In this document: positions 26,587-34,408 of the stretch, in pieces
How the letters are laid out: each line of letters starts with the position of its first letter
How positions within the stretch are numbered: position 1 is the first letter of the stretch
NCBI RefSeq assembly: GCF_002994615.1
Contig: NZ_PVNK01000242.1
Coordinates: 1-64,000 of the forward strand
Length of the DNA stretch: 64,000 nucleotides
Origin: Enhygromyxa salina
Lineage (GTDB): Bacteria; Myxococcota_A; Polyangia; Nannocystales; Nannocystaceae
Reading direction: 5' to 3'
Notes under the pieces: generated by a model
Databases searched by the model: none
Told to the model about the DNA's origin: nothing
What the model saw: the letters and a program-made list of their open reading frames with translations, nothing else
Program-made: the position numbers and the translations under genes

Positions 26587-27633
26587 TCAGCCAGCCTCGG
26601 CCCGGCGCGCGTTCCAGTCGGCGACGCGCCGATCCATCACGCGGAACCACAGCGGGGGCGCCAGGGCCAAGATGACCATACCCGCGTATCCGGTGGGCAG
26701 CTGCGGGGCCTCGGCGTGGTGGCGGAGGCGATCATACTCACGGCTCGCGAGGTAATGGTGGTCGCTGTGCCGGGCGAGGTTGAACAAATAGTAGTTGGAC
26801 ACGCGGTGGGCAGAGTTCCACGAGTGCTCGGGCCGCACGCGCTCGTATTTGCCGTTGTCGAGCCGGCGCCGCAAGAGCCCGTAGTGCTCGATGTAATTGA
26901 TCGCCTCGAGCAGGCTGAACGCGACCACGCCCTGCGCGATGAACAAGCCCAACCCGAGCCCACCGAGGGCCAGATAGACCCCCGCATAGACCGCGAGGAT
27001 GACGACGAGGTAGCGCGTCCGCCGATCCCGCAGGCCCCACCAGGCGATACCGCGCTTGGAGCAGCGCTCGCGCTCGAGCAGCCACGCGCTGCGCAGGCCC
27101 CCGAGCAAGGTCCGCGGGTAGTAGCGATAGAAGCTCTCGCCCAGGCGCGAGGTCGCCGGATCATCGGGGGTTGCGACCTTGCGGTGATGCCCGAGCACGT
27201 GCTCGACGCAAAAGTGGGTGTAGCTGACCGAGGTCATCAGGATCTCGGCGAAGGCCCGGTGCAGCGCCTGCTTTCGGTGGGTGAGCTCGTGGGCGATGTT
27301 GATGCCCCCGCCACCGTTGACGATCCCGAGCGAGACGACGCTGCCGGCGATCTCGAGCCCGCTGAGATCGCCGCTCACGAGGCGCCAGAGCACGTAGGCG
27401 GTGGTCGCGAGCTGGACCGGGACCCACGCGAGCACGGGCAGGTCGAACCACCGGCTGTGCCCGCGGGCCTCATCGGGGTTGACGCGATCCTGATCGAGCG
27501 CGGCGTCGAGCGCCGGGATCATGCCGAAGGTCAGCAGCACGGGGAGGATCGTCCACAGCCCCCCGAGCTCGACACCGAGCACGAGCATGAGGGGCAGCGT
27601 GAAGACCAGGAAGAAGGGGGCGAGGCGGCGCAT
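26587..27633 (-). CDS. alkB: Alkane 1-monooxygenase (AlkB family)
   Basis: 348 aa with about six membrane helices. It is an inner-membrane di-iron hydroxylase that uses rubredoxin electrons to convert n-alkanes to 1-alkanols. All histidine boxes are visible: HELTH (115-119), EHVLGHHRK (144-152), NYIEHYGL and RHSDHHYLASREYDRLRHH, followed by the typical LPTGYAGM. I start it at ATG 27633 (MRRLAPFF), 10 bp after the tetR stop; a TTG further up would overlap tetR and add only Pro/Thr repeats. It forms an operon with the regulator. No rubredoxin gene is adjacent. Confidence 0.94.
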   Translation of the reverse strand: MRRLAPFFLVFTLPLMLVLGVELGGLWTILPVLLTFGMIPALDAALDQDRVNPDEARGHSRWFDLPVLAWVPVQLATTAYVLWRLVSGDLSGLEIAGSVVSLGIVNGGGGINIAHELTHRKQALHRAFAEILMTSVSYTHFCVEHVLGHHRKVATPDDPATSRLGESFYRYYPRTLLGGLRSAWLLERERCSKRGIAWWGLRDRRTRYLVVILAVYAGVYLALGGLGLGLFIAQGVVAFSLLEAINYIEHYGLLRRRLDNGKYERVRPEHSWNSAHRVSNYYLFNLARHSDHHYLASREYDRLRHHAEAPQLPTGYAGMVILALAPPLWFRVMDRRVADWNARRAEAG

Positions 27634-27643
27634 TGGGGATGGC

Positions 27644-28306
27644 TCACTTGGGGTCGAGGGGGTCGAGGGGGTCGTGGGGGTCGTGGTCGGCAAAAAACAG
27701 CAGCTTGGCGAGCGTCATGGCGTGGTCGCCCGGGCCCCACAGGGGCACCCGGAGGCCGCCGACCGAGCTGCGCAGGAGCAAGTTGGCGGCGACCTGAACG
27801 AGGGCGGCGCGGACCGGAAGGCCCGGGCGCAGGCGCTCGGCCCCGCGCTCGCGGATGAAATTTTCGACCAGGGTCAGGAGCGGGACGACGCGCTCGAGCA
27901 CGATCGCGCGCCCGGGCCCACCGCCGCCGCGACGGGTCGCGTCTTCGTCGTGATCGGGGTCGTCGATCAGCTCGCGCACGAGGATCGGCGCGAGGGTCGG
28001 CCGCGCGTCGAGGAAGCTCGCAAACGAGCGCACGACCGCCTCGAGCTGGGCTTCAAACTCACCGTCGCCGCCCATGAAGCGACGCAGCTGGGCCCCGAGC
28101 TGGTCGAAGGCGAGCTCGACGACGGCCCGGTAGAGCAGCTCCTTGGACTCGAAGTGATAGAGCAGCGAGGGCCGCCGGATGCCCGCCCGCGCGGCGATGT
28201 CCGCGAGGCGCGCGGGGGCGTAGCCGACCGCGGCGAACTCGAGCTCGGCCGCGTGAAGAATGCGATCGGCCGTGCTGAGCTCGCCCGCAGCTTGTTGCCT
28301 ACTCAC
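27644..28306 (-). CDS. TetR-family transcriptional regulator of the alkB operon
   Basis: 220 aa. N-terminal TetR helix-turn-helix (RILHAAELEFAAVGYAPARLADIAARAGIRRPSLLYHFESKELLYRAVVE), with a C-terminal ligand domain of no named subfamily and an odd DPHDPLDPLDPK tail. Starts at GTG 28306. Two identical palindromes overlap and precede the start, which implies autorepression and control of the co-transcribed alkB. The inducer is probably an alkane or a product of its oxidation, by context only. Confidence 0.9.
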   Translation of the reverse strand: MSRQQAAGELSTADRILHAAELEFAAVGYAPARLADIAARAGIRRPSLLYHFESKELLYRAVVELAFDQLGAQLRRFMGGDGEFEAQLEAVVRSFASFLDARPTLAPILVRELIDDPDHDEDATRRGGGGPGRAIVLERVVPLLTLVENFIRERGAERLRPGLPVRAALVQVAANLLLRSSVGGLRVPLWGPGDHAMTLAKLLFFADHDPHDPLDPLDPK

Positions 28307-28334
28307 GAGTAGACATGTACCTACTCACGAGTAG
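28299..28334. promoter_or_regulatory. Twin operators CTACTC-AC-GAGTAG for the TetR regulator
   Basis: Two identical 14-bp palindromes (28299-28312 and 28321-28334), with centres 22 bp apart, about two helical turns. The first overlaps the GTG start codon of tetR. This layout suggests two dimers binding on one DNA face and blocking transcription of tetR-alkB. Confidence 0.75.
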
Positions 28335-28405
28335 ACAGACAAGCGCGGTATGCGTGAGCGAGCTCCGAACATGATTCAAGAGCTAAGATCGGACTCTGAA
28401 CGGCC

Positions 28406-29290
28406 TCAGAACTGGCCGACGAGGCCGACCGTCGCGCCCGCGCGCGTGGGCGCGACCATGGGCACACCCGTGACGCGGTCGCGCCACTTGCCGTAGCGAG
28501 CCCGGCGAACGATGCCGGCGATCAACAGGGCCGAGCCCCCACCGAGGGCGACCCCGGCCGTCGCCCACCCGGCGGGGATGCTGCGCGGGGCGTCGAGCTT
28601 CATCTCGGCGGCGATCGAGGTTGCGACCGCGGCCATCGACCCGAGCGAGATCGCCGTGACGCCTCCGACGATCAGGCCCGTCCCCATGGGCTTGGCGTTG
28701 ATCCGGGTCGCGGCCTCCCACTCACCGAGGCGCCGCTGGTCGCGGACACCGGTGCCGATCATGACGCCGCCCGCGGCCAGCATCGAGATGCCCGCGGGCA
28801 CCTGACTGACGACGGGCTGGGTCATGTCGCGGCCGTCGGCGAACTCGAGCGTGGCCGCGGTCAGCAGGCCGAGCCCGGCGACGAGCATGACCGATCCACC
28901 GACGAAGCGGCCGGCGCCCGACCACGGCGGCTCGGGCACCGCCTGCATCCGCGGGCCGACGGGCTCGACGCCGCGCGGCCCGCTTTGGTCGACGATCACG
29001 ACGGTGTCGCCGCTGGCGACCGCCACATCGCCCGGCACACCGCCCGGCACGTCGCCCGGCCCCGGAGCGACGACGACGGCGCCGACCTCCTCGGCGACCG
29101 GCAGGCCGACCTCGTCGGGCGGGGCCGGCGGGGCGACGACGATCGGCGCGGCGACGACGATCGGCGCGGCGCTCTCGTCGCCGGCCGGGGCAGGACCCTC
29201 GACCGCGCCGACGGGCGCGGAGGCTGGCTCATCGGGGAGCGCGGGGGGAGGAACCGCGAGCAACGAACCAGCAAACACGAGCGACAGCAT
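28406..29290 (-). CDS. Hypothetical protein with Pro/Ala/Val-rich N-terminus and membrane helices
   Basis: 294 aa. Signal-like N-terminus (MLSLVFAGSLLAVPPPA), then a low-complexity segment including a duplicated AAPIVV unit, then a C-terminal half with about four glycine-rich hydrophobic stretches (FVGGSVMLVAGLGLLTAATL; GISMLAAGGVMIGTG; GLIVGGVTAISLGSMAAVA; WATAGVALGGGSALLIAG). It resembles generic myxobacterial envelope proteins; function unknown. ATG 29290 is preceded by TAGAGT at 6 nt. Confidence 0.75.
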   Translation of the reverse strand: MLSLVFAGSLLAVPPPALPDEPASAPVGAVEGPAPAGDESAAPIVVAAPIVVAPPAPPDEVGLPVAEEVGAVVVAPGPGDVPGGVPGDVAVASGDTVVIVDQSGPRGVEPVGPRMQAVPEPPWSGAGRFVGGSVMLVAGLGLLTAATLEFADGRDMTQPVVSQVPAGISMLAAGGVMIGTGVRDQRRLGEWEAATRINAKPMGTGLIVGGVTAISLGSMAAVATSIAAEMKLDAPRSIPAGWATAGVALGGGSALLIAGIVRRARYGKWRDRVTGVPMVAPTRAGATVGLVGQF

Positions 29291-29296
29291 GGTTCT

Positions 29297-29302
29297 ACTC
29301 TA
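29297..29302 (-). promoter_or_regulatory. -10-like TAGAGT, 6 nt before ATG 29290
   Basis: Reverse strand TAGAGT-agaacc-ATG, the same hexamer and spacing as before proB and the gene at 57639. Confidence 0.5.
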
Positions 29303-29488
29303 TCGGATTTTTGGCTCGGATCGAGGCGCCGAGCACCACAGCGCGCCTTGTCATCGCGCACTTCGAGCGCCGCGCGAGCGCGTGCAAGTGGTGATCGGCC
29401 CTCGCGTTGCCCCAGCGCCGCGGACCCCCACCGGAGAGTTGGCGCCGAGACTCGCCAACTGGTCCAACGATCACGCGAGCCACGAGTC

Positions 29489-30004
29489 ATGGCGCGGATA
29501 CACGCGCAGCGTATAAAAACCAGCGTGCTCTACCGACTCCGCCAAGGCGCGCTTCGCCTGGTACGCCTCAACGCGTCGCCGCACGGGATCGCGCTGGGCT
29601 TCACGTTGGGGTTGAGCCTGTCGCTGTTCCCGATCCCCTTCCTCGGCATGCTCGCGGCCCTCGCCCTCGCGCCGCTGCTGCGGGCGAGCCTGCCCGCGAC
29701 CTACGCCGGCAGCGCGATGGTCAACCCCCTGACCGGGGCGGCGATCTACTTCGGCGAGCTGTGGGTCGGCAGTCGGCTGACGGGCGTGCTGCTGCCGGCC
29801 TGGGCCGAGGTTCGCTACTACGACTGGCGCGAGTGGTGGTCGCTGTTCACCTCGATGATCCCAACCTTCTTGCTCGGCGCGCTGGTCTTGATGGTCGGGG
29901 CGGCCGTGCTCTGTTATCCGACGCTGCGCTGGACCGCGGCCGCCTACCGACGCCGCCACCCGGCCGAGGCCCCCGCCACGGCCCATGGCAGCGAGACGCC
30001 CTAA
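29489..30004 (+). CDS. DUF2062 family membrane protein
   Basis: 171 aa from ATG 29489, or 159 aa from GTG 29525, which lies 7 nt after TATAAA and may be the true leaderless start. The core NASPHGIALGFTLGLSLSLFPIPFLGMLAALALAPLLRASLPATYAGSAMVNPLT matches DUF2062 (small inner-membrane proteins with a charged N-terminus and three helices). Function of the family is unknown. It is followed by the DUF4136 lipoprotein gene after 18 bp. Confidence 0.83.
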   Translation: MARIHAQRIKTSVLYRLRQGALRLVRLNASPHGIALGFTLGLSLSLFPIPFLGMLAALALAPLLRASLPATYAGSAMVNPLTGAAIYFGELWVGSRLTGVLLPAWAEVRYYDWREWWSLFTSMIPTFLLGALVLMVGAAVLCYPTLRWTAAAYRRRHPAEAPATAHGSETP

Positions 30005-30008
30005 GGGC

Positions 30009-30014
30009 TACCAT
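30009..30014 (+). promoter_or_regulatory. -10-like TACCAT, 8 nt before ATG 30023
   Basis: TACCAT, then tcgccgcc, then ATG. It suggests separate, nearly leaderless transcription of the DUF4136 gene. Confidence 0.4.
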
Positions 30015-30022
30015 TCGCCGCC

Positions 30023-30562
30023 ATGCTTCGCCCGCGCGCCCTCCTCCGCGTTGTTCCGCTCGCACTCCTGCTCACCGCGCCGCTGGCCGGTTGCTCTCAG
30101 CAGCTCTCCGCCGAGACCGAGTACGCGAAGGATCAAGACTTCTCGCAGTATCAAACCTACCGCTGGCTGACCGACGATCTGGTCCTGATCCAGTCGGGCA
30201 CCGGCAACGAAAAGATCCGCAACCTCGAAAACGAGAAGCGGATTCGCGCGGCGGTCGAGCGCGAGCTCGAGGCCAAGGGGCTGAAGAAGGCCGAGGGCGA
30301 GGCGGCCGAGCTGGTGATCGCCTTCACCGTGGGCACCAAGGTCCGCTACCAGATCCAAGGCGGAACAACGGCGCTGGACATGGCCACCGCCGACCCCGCC
30401 ACGGTCACCCGAGGCATGCTCACGCTCTACTTCTTCGACAGCGAGCGCGAGACCCAGGTCTGGTCCGCGTGGACGAAGAAGGACCTCGAGCCTGGCGCCG
30501 ACCCCGACGAGGTCATCAACGCCGCGGTCTCGGTCTTGATGGACGAGTTCCCGCCAGCTTAG
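30023..30562 (+). CDS. DUF4136 lipoprotein
   Basis: 179 aa: signal peptide with lipobox (LLTAPLAGC), followed by YAKDQDFSQYQTYRWL, RIRAAVERELEAKGLKKAEGEAAELVIAF and EVINAAVSVLMDEFPP, the usual blocks of DUF4136 lipoproteins found in Gram-negative envelopes. Role unknown. It overlaps the convergent histidine kinase gene by 4 bp at the stops. Confidence 0.88.
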   Translation: MLRPRALLRVVPLALLLTAPLAGCSQQLSAETEYAKDQDFSQYQTYRWLTDDLVLIQSGTGNEKIRNLENEKRIRAAVERELEAKGLKKAEGEAAELVIAFTVGTKVRYQIQGGTTALDMATADPATVTRGMLTLYFFDSERETQVWSAWTKKDLEPGADPDEVINAAVSVLMDEFPPA

Positions 30563-32490
30563 TCCGCCGCGATCAGGTTTTCGAGCTCGGCGACGAGCTC
30601 ATCGAACTCGGCCGGTTTTTGGATGAACACGGTCCGCGGCCGCGCGAGCGCAGCGACGATCGCGGGGTCGCCGTAGGAGCACCCAGACAGATACAAGACC
30701 GGTGGAACCAAGCCGCGCTCGGCCAGCCGCTCGACGAGCTCGTCGCCGTCAAAGTCGGGGAGCTGAAAGTCGGTGACCACAGCCTCGAGCTCGCTCCCCG
30801 CCTCGATCGCCCGGCGAAGGGCCTCGTCCCCGGTCTCGGCCTGCAAGACGGCGTGGCCGGCGTCCTCGAGCAAGTCGGCGAGGGCCGAGCGGCTCATGCG
30901 GTCGTCGTCGACCACGAGGACGACTCCAGCTCCGTCGGCCCCCGGGACCCCGGGCCCGGGGCCGTCCAGCACACCGCGGACCGCCCGGAGCAGGACCGGC
31001 TCGTCGAAGGGCTTGTGGAGCACGACATCCCCGACCTCGATCCGACCGGAGGCGAGCAGCAGCTGGCGCGGGTGGGCAGACATGAACATGACCGCCGCCT
31101 CCGGCGCCAGCGCCCGGACCTCACGGGCGACCTCGGCCCCGGAGGTCCCCGGCAAGACCATGTCCGTGAGCACGAGATCCAGGGCCCCATCGACCCGCCG
31201 ACAGGCCCGGCGCGCCTCGTCACCATTCGTTGCGACGAGCACCCGATAGCCCGCGCCGCCGAGGTAGTCACGCAAGGCATCGCGGACCATGAGCTCGTCC
31301 TCGACGACCAGCACGGTCTCCTCGCCCGTCGCCACCGGCCCGAGCCTGGATGTCTCCGCGACCGCGGCCTCGGGCTCCGGCTCCGGCTCCGGCTCGAAGC
31401 GGGGCATGTAGATCTCGAAGGTGGTCCCATGTCCGAGCTCGCTGATCACCCGGATCAGGCCGCCAGCGCTGCGGACGATGCCGTAGACCGTGGACAGCCC
31501 GAGCCCCGTGCCCTGGCCGACCCCCTTGGTCGTGAAGAAGGGGTCGAAGATCCGCTGCCGGGTCCCGAGGTCCATCCCGGCGCCCGTGTCGCTGACCGTG
31601 AGCAGGCAGTAGCAGCCGGGCTCGAGGTCGAGGGGGCTGCCCACCTCGAGCTCGACCGAGCTCGTCGCAAGGGTCACGGCGCCGCCGCCGGTCATCGCGT
31701 CGCGGGCGTTGACGACGAGGTTCATCAGGATCTGGACGATCTGACCGTCGACACACATCACGGCGTCGTCCGGGCAGGCGCTGCGGATCTCGAGCTCGAT
31801 CGACTCTCCGAGCAGCTGGCGGAGCATGCCTTCGCTCTCGAGCACGATCTCATCGAGCTTCTGGCGCCTCCGAGCTCCGCTGGACTTGCGGCCGAAGGCG
31901 AGCAGCTGCTTGGTGATCGCCGCGCCGCCGACCGCGGCGCTCTTGATCTCATCGAAATAGTAGCGAAGCGGGCTGTCGGCCTCGACCCGCTTGAGCCCGA
32001 CGTTGGCCGTCCCCGCGATGCCCATGAGCAGGTTGTTGAAGTCGTGGGCGACGCCGCTGGCCAGGCGACCGACGGCCTCCATCTTCTGAGCCTGGCCCAG
32101 CTCGATCTCCAGCAGGCGCCGCGCGGTGATGGCTCGGTGCTGAGTCAGGATGTAGCGCCCGCCCCTCGTCTCGAAGGGCACGGCCTGCAGCTCGAACCAG
32201 CGCTCGACGCCAGCTGGGGTGTGGCAGGGATACTCGAGCACGTAGCTCGACGAGCTGCCGGCGACGATGGCGTCGAAGGCGGTGAGCGCGGCGACGGCGT
32301 CGGCGCAGTCCGCCCTGCGACAGACATCCCAATAGTTGACCGAGGTCCACTCGATCTCGGGCATCCCGTTTTCCTGCGCGAACTGTCGCCACGCCGCGTT
32401 GACCAGGACGATGCGACCGGTGCCGTCGACGACGGCGATGCTGTGGGGGAGCGCCTCGACCAGGCCTCTTCGTAGTCTAGACAACAGCAT
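30559..32490 (-). CDS. Hybrid sensor histidine kinase with two receiver domains
   Basis: 643 aa, soluble, no membrane helices. PAS-like sensor domain at 12-120; HisKA with phospho-acceptor His149 (GVAHDFNN); HATPase with N-box NLVVNARDAM, DTGAGMD and GTGLGLSTVYGIV; receiver 1 (391-510, phospho-Asp443 in LTDMVLP, with HKPF); receiver 2 (521-640, Asp574 in VTDFQLP). Output probably passes to a separate regulator, since no DNA-binding domain is present. A GTG lies one codon upstream of the chosen ATG 32490. A TATGAT promoter-like element lies about 21 nt upstream. Confidence 0.93.
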   Translation of the reverse strand: MLLSRLRRGLVEALPHSIAVVDGTGRIVLVNAAWRQFAQENGMPEIEWTSVNYWDVCRRADCADAVAALTAFDAIVAGSSSSYVLEYPCHTPAGVERWFELQAVPFETRGGRYILTQHRAITARRLLEIELGQAQKMEAVGRLASGVAHDFNNLLMGIAGTANVGLKRVEADSPLRYYFDEIKSAAVGGAAITKQLLAFGRKSSGARRRQKLDEIVLESEGMLRQLLGESIELEIRSACPDDAVMCVDGQIVQILMNLVVNARDAMTGGGAVTLATSSVELEVGSPLDLEPGCYCLLTVSDTGAGMDLGTRQRIFDPFFTTKGVGQGTGLGLSTVYGIVRSAGGLIRVISELGHGTTFEIYMPRFEPEPEPEPEAAVAETSRLGPVATGEETVLVVEDELMVRDALRDYLGGAGYRVLVATNGDEARRACRRVDGALDLVLTDMVLPGTSGAEVAREVRALAPEAAVMFMSAHPRQLLLASGRIEVGDVVLHKPFDEPVLLRAVRGVLDGPGPGVPGADGAGVVLVVDDDRMSRSALADLLEDAGHAVLQAETGDEALRRAIEAGSELEAVVTDFQLPDFDGDELVERLAERGLVPPVLYLSGCSYGDPAIVAALARPRTVFIQKPAEFDELVAELENLIAAD

Positions 32491-32623
32491 CACGCGCTCG
32501 ATGACGATCGAATCATACTCCTATAGAGCGCTGGACCGCGCCCGCAACGCGGATCGGCGCGCAAGCGTGGCGTTAAACGTCATTCAGTGCCTTTTTGATC
32601 GGGCCGCGACGCGGCGACCGGAC

Positions 32624-33175
32624 TCAAGGCGCGAGCTGATCGGCCGGGAGCCCGATGATGAAGTCCGTGTTCTTGCCCATCGACGAGTGGCAGTCGACGC
32701 AAAAGGTGATCTCCGGACCCTTGCCGATGCGGCCCTGGAGCGGGGTTCCGTCGCGCTGGATCAGGGCGGAGAACCAGTCGTTGCCGTCCGGGTAGTAGCC
32801 GTCCTCGAATTTGGCCAGCACCTGCATGAAGTCGAGGGGGTTGCCGTCGAGATCGTAATTTTCTTTGACGAACACGGCCCCGCGCGGCATCTCGACCATC
32901 TGGGTCGGGTCGTCCGGATCGAGGGTGCGAAACACCTCGGCGCCGGCTTCATTGGCCCACATCCGCGCCACGACCATCCCGCCCGAGTCGTGGGCCGTCG
33001 GGACCCCGTCGAGATCGAGGCGCACGTAGTTGGCCTCGTAGTCGACGGCCTCGGCGATCACGGCGTCCGGGTCGAAGGTCTCGGGCTCCTCGTCCTCGGC
33101 GCAGGCCGCGAGACCGAAGAGGCAAAACGAGCAGACGAGGGACAGGCGGGGGGGCAGGCAGGGGCGCAAGGACAT
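32624..33175 (-). CDS. Cytochrome P460-like lipoprotein
   Basis: 183 aa from ATG 33175: signal peptide with lipobox (CLFGLAAC), then a domain with VKENYDLDGNPLDFMQVLAKFEDGYYPDGNDWFSAL and a C-terminal CVDCH c-type haem-binding motif near residue 164. This is the layout of cytochrome P460-type domains. In characterised members the haem oxidises hydroxylamine or handles NO; here the lipid anchor and single gene context leave the substrate open. The closest downstream neighbour is the rodA operon, unrelated in function. Confidence 0.82.
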   Translation of the reverse strand: MSLRPCLPPRLSLVCSFCLFGLAACAEDEEPETFDPDAVIAEAVDYEANYVRLDLDGVPTAHDSGGMVVARMWANEAGAEVFRTLDPDDPTQMVEMPRGAVFVKENYDLDGNPLDFMQVLAKFEDGYYPDGNDWFSALIQRDGTPLQGRIGKGPEITFCVDCHSSMGKNTDFIIGLPADQLAP

Positions 33176-33280
33176 GGTCGAACCAGACAGCGGGGAGCCC
33201 CGCTCGAGAGCGAAGAGTCTGCAGGCAGGCTGGGCCAAGGCGCAAGTCCCCGACCACGTCCCCGACCACACCCCGGGCTG

Positions 33281-34408
33281 CTAGCGCCACTTGCGAGAGC
33301 GGCTCACCGACATCAAGACGCCGAGCGACATCATCATCGTGACCACGTTCGAGCCGCCGTGGGAGAAGAAGGGCAGCGGCAGCCCGGTGTTGGGGAAGAA
33401 CTCGAGCACGACGCCGACATTGAGGACCGCGTGCCACAAGAACATCGCGCCCACGCCCACGCACAGGCAGGCGGCGAAGCGATCGCGGGCCTGCGAGGCC
33501 AGGTTGATCGCCCACAGCACCAGGCTCATGTACAGCGCCAGCAGCATCGTGGAGCCGACGAAGCCCCACTCCTCGGCGAAGACCGCGAACGAGAAGTCCG
33601 ACTCCTTGTAGGGCACGAAATCGAGCACGTTTTGGGTGCCCTGGCCGACCCCGCGCCCGAAGAAGCCGCCGTTGGCGACCGCGGTCCGGGCCTGGATGAT
33701 CTGGTAGGCCTCGTCGGGGTGCGACTCGGGGTCGAGCCACACGTCGATGCGCTTCTCCTGGTAGCCCTGCATGAAGAAGGACCACGCGACCATGAAGGTG
33801 ACGACCCCGGCCGAGAGCAGCGCGAGCAGGGTCTTGAGGTCGAATTCGGTCACCGCGAGGACCGACAGCGCGATCAGGATCAAGATGATCCCGGTGCTCA
33901 GATCCGGCTGCTGAATGACCAACAGGGCCGGCGTGAGCACGAGCAGCCCGGGAAAGACCAGGGTCTGAACCAGGGTCCGGCGCGCGTCCTTGCGCGCGAG
34001 CCGATGCAGGTAGCGCGCGAGCCCGATCACCAGGACCAGCTTCATCAGCTCCGAAGGCTGAAAGCGCACGAACGCCAGGTCGAGCCAGCGCGTGGCGTTG
34101 TTGGTCGTCGTCCCGACGATCGTCACCAGCAGCACGAAGCCAAAGCCGACCGCGTACACGGCGTAGGCCACGCGGTAGTAGACGCGGTAGTCGATCGCCG
34201 CCGCGCCGATCATCAAGACCGTGCCGATCGCCACGAAGCGGAGCTGGTCGCGGACGAGCTCGCCCGCCCAGTTGCCGCCCTCGGCGCTGTTGAGGTTGAT
34301 CAGCGCGAGCGCGATGATCCCGACGGCGAGGGTGACCAAGACCCAGTCGACCGAGCGCCGCAGCTGCGTCCACCAGGTCTGGGGCCCCGTGATCAGCTGG
34401 TTGCTCAC
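33281..34408 (-). CDS. rodA: Rod shape-determining peptidoglycan glycosyltransferase RodA
   Basis: 375 aa, about ten membrane helices, SEDS family. It polymerises lipid II glycan strands for cell elongation together with PBP2. Visible signatures: RWLDLAFVRFQPSELMKL, QQPDLSTG, WLDPESHPDEAYQIIQARTAVANGGFFGRGVGQG, FAVFAEEWGFVGS and FFPNTGLPLPFFSHGGSN. It starts at GTG 34408, overlapping the mrdA stop in GTGA. The stop codon TAG lies inside a CTAGCAGCCCGGGGTG repeat motif. Last gene of mreD-mrdA-rodA. Confidence 0.95.
   Translation of the reverse strand: MSNQLITGPQTWWTQLRRSVDWVLVTLAVGIIALALINLNSAEGGNWAGELVRDQLRFVAIGTVLMIGAAAIDYRVYYRVAYAVYAVGFGFVLLVTIVGTTTNNATRWLDLAFVRFQPSELMKLVLVIGLARYLHRLARKDARRTLVQTLVFPGLLVLTPALLVIQQPDLSTGIILILIALSVLAVTEFDLKTLLALLSAGVVTFMVAWSFFMQGYQEKRIDVWLDPESHPDEAYQIIQARTAVANGGFFGRGVGQGTQNVLDFVPYKESDFSFAVFAEEWGFVGSTMLLALYMSLVLWAINLASQARDRFAACLCVGVGAMFLWHAVLNVGVVLEFFPNTGLPLPFFSHGGSNVVTMMMSLGVLMSVSRSRKWR

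Noticed and set aside
29407-32475. A 1022-codon open frame on the + strand
   Set aside because: Antisense to the histidine kinase and shifted against the DUF2062 and DUF4136 genes, which have clear families.
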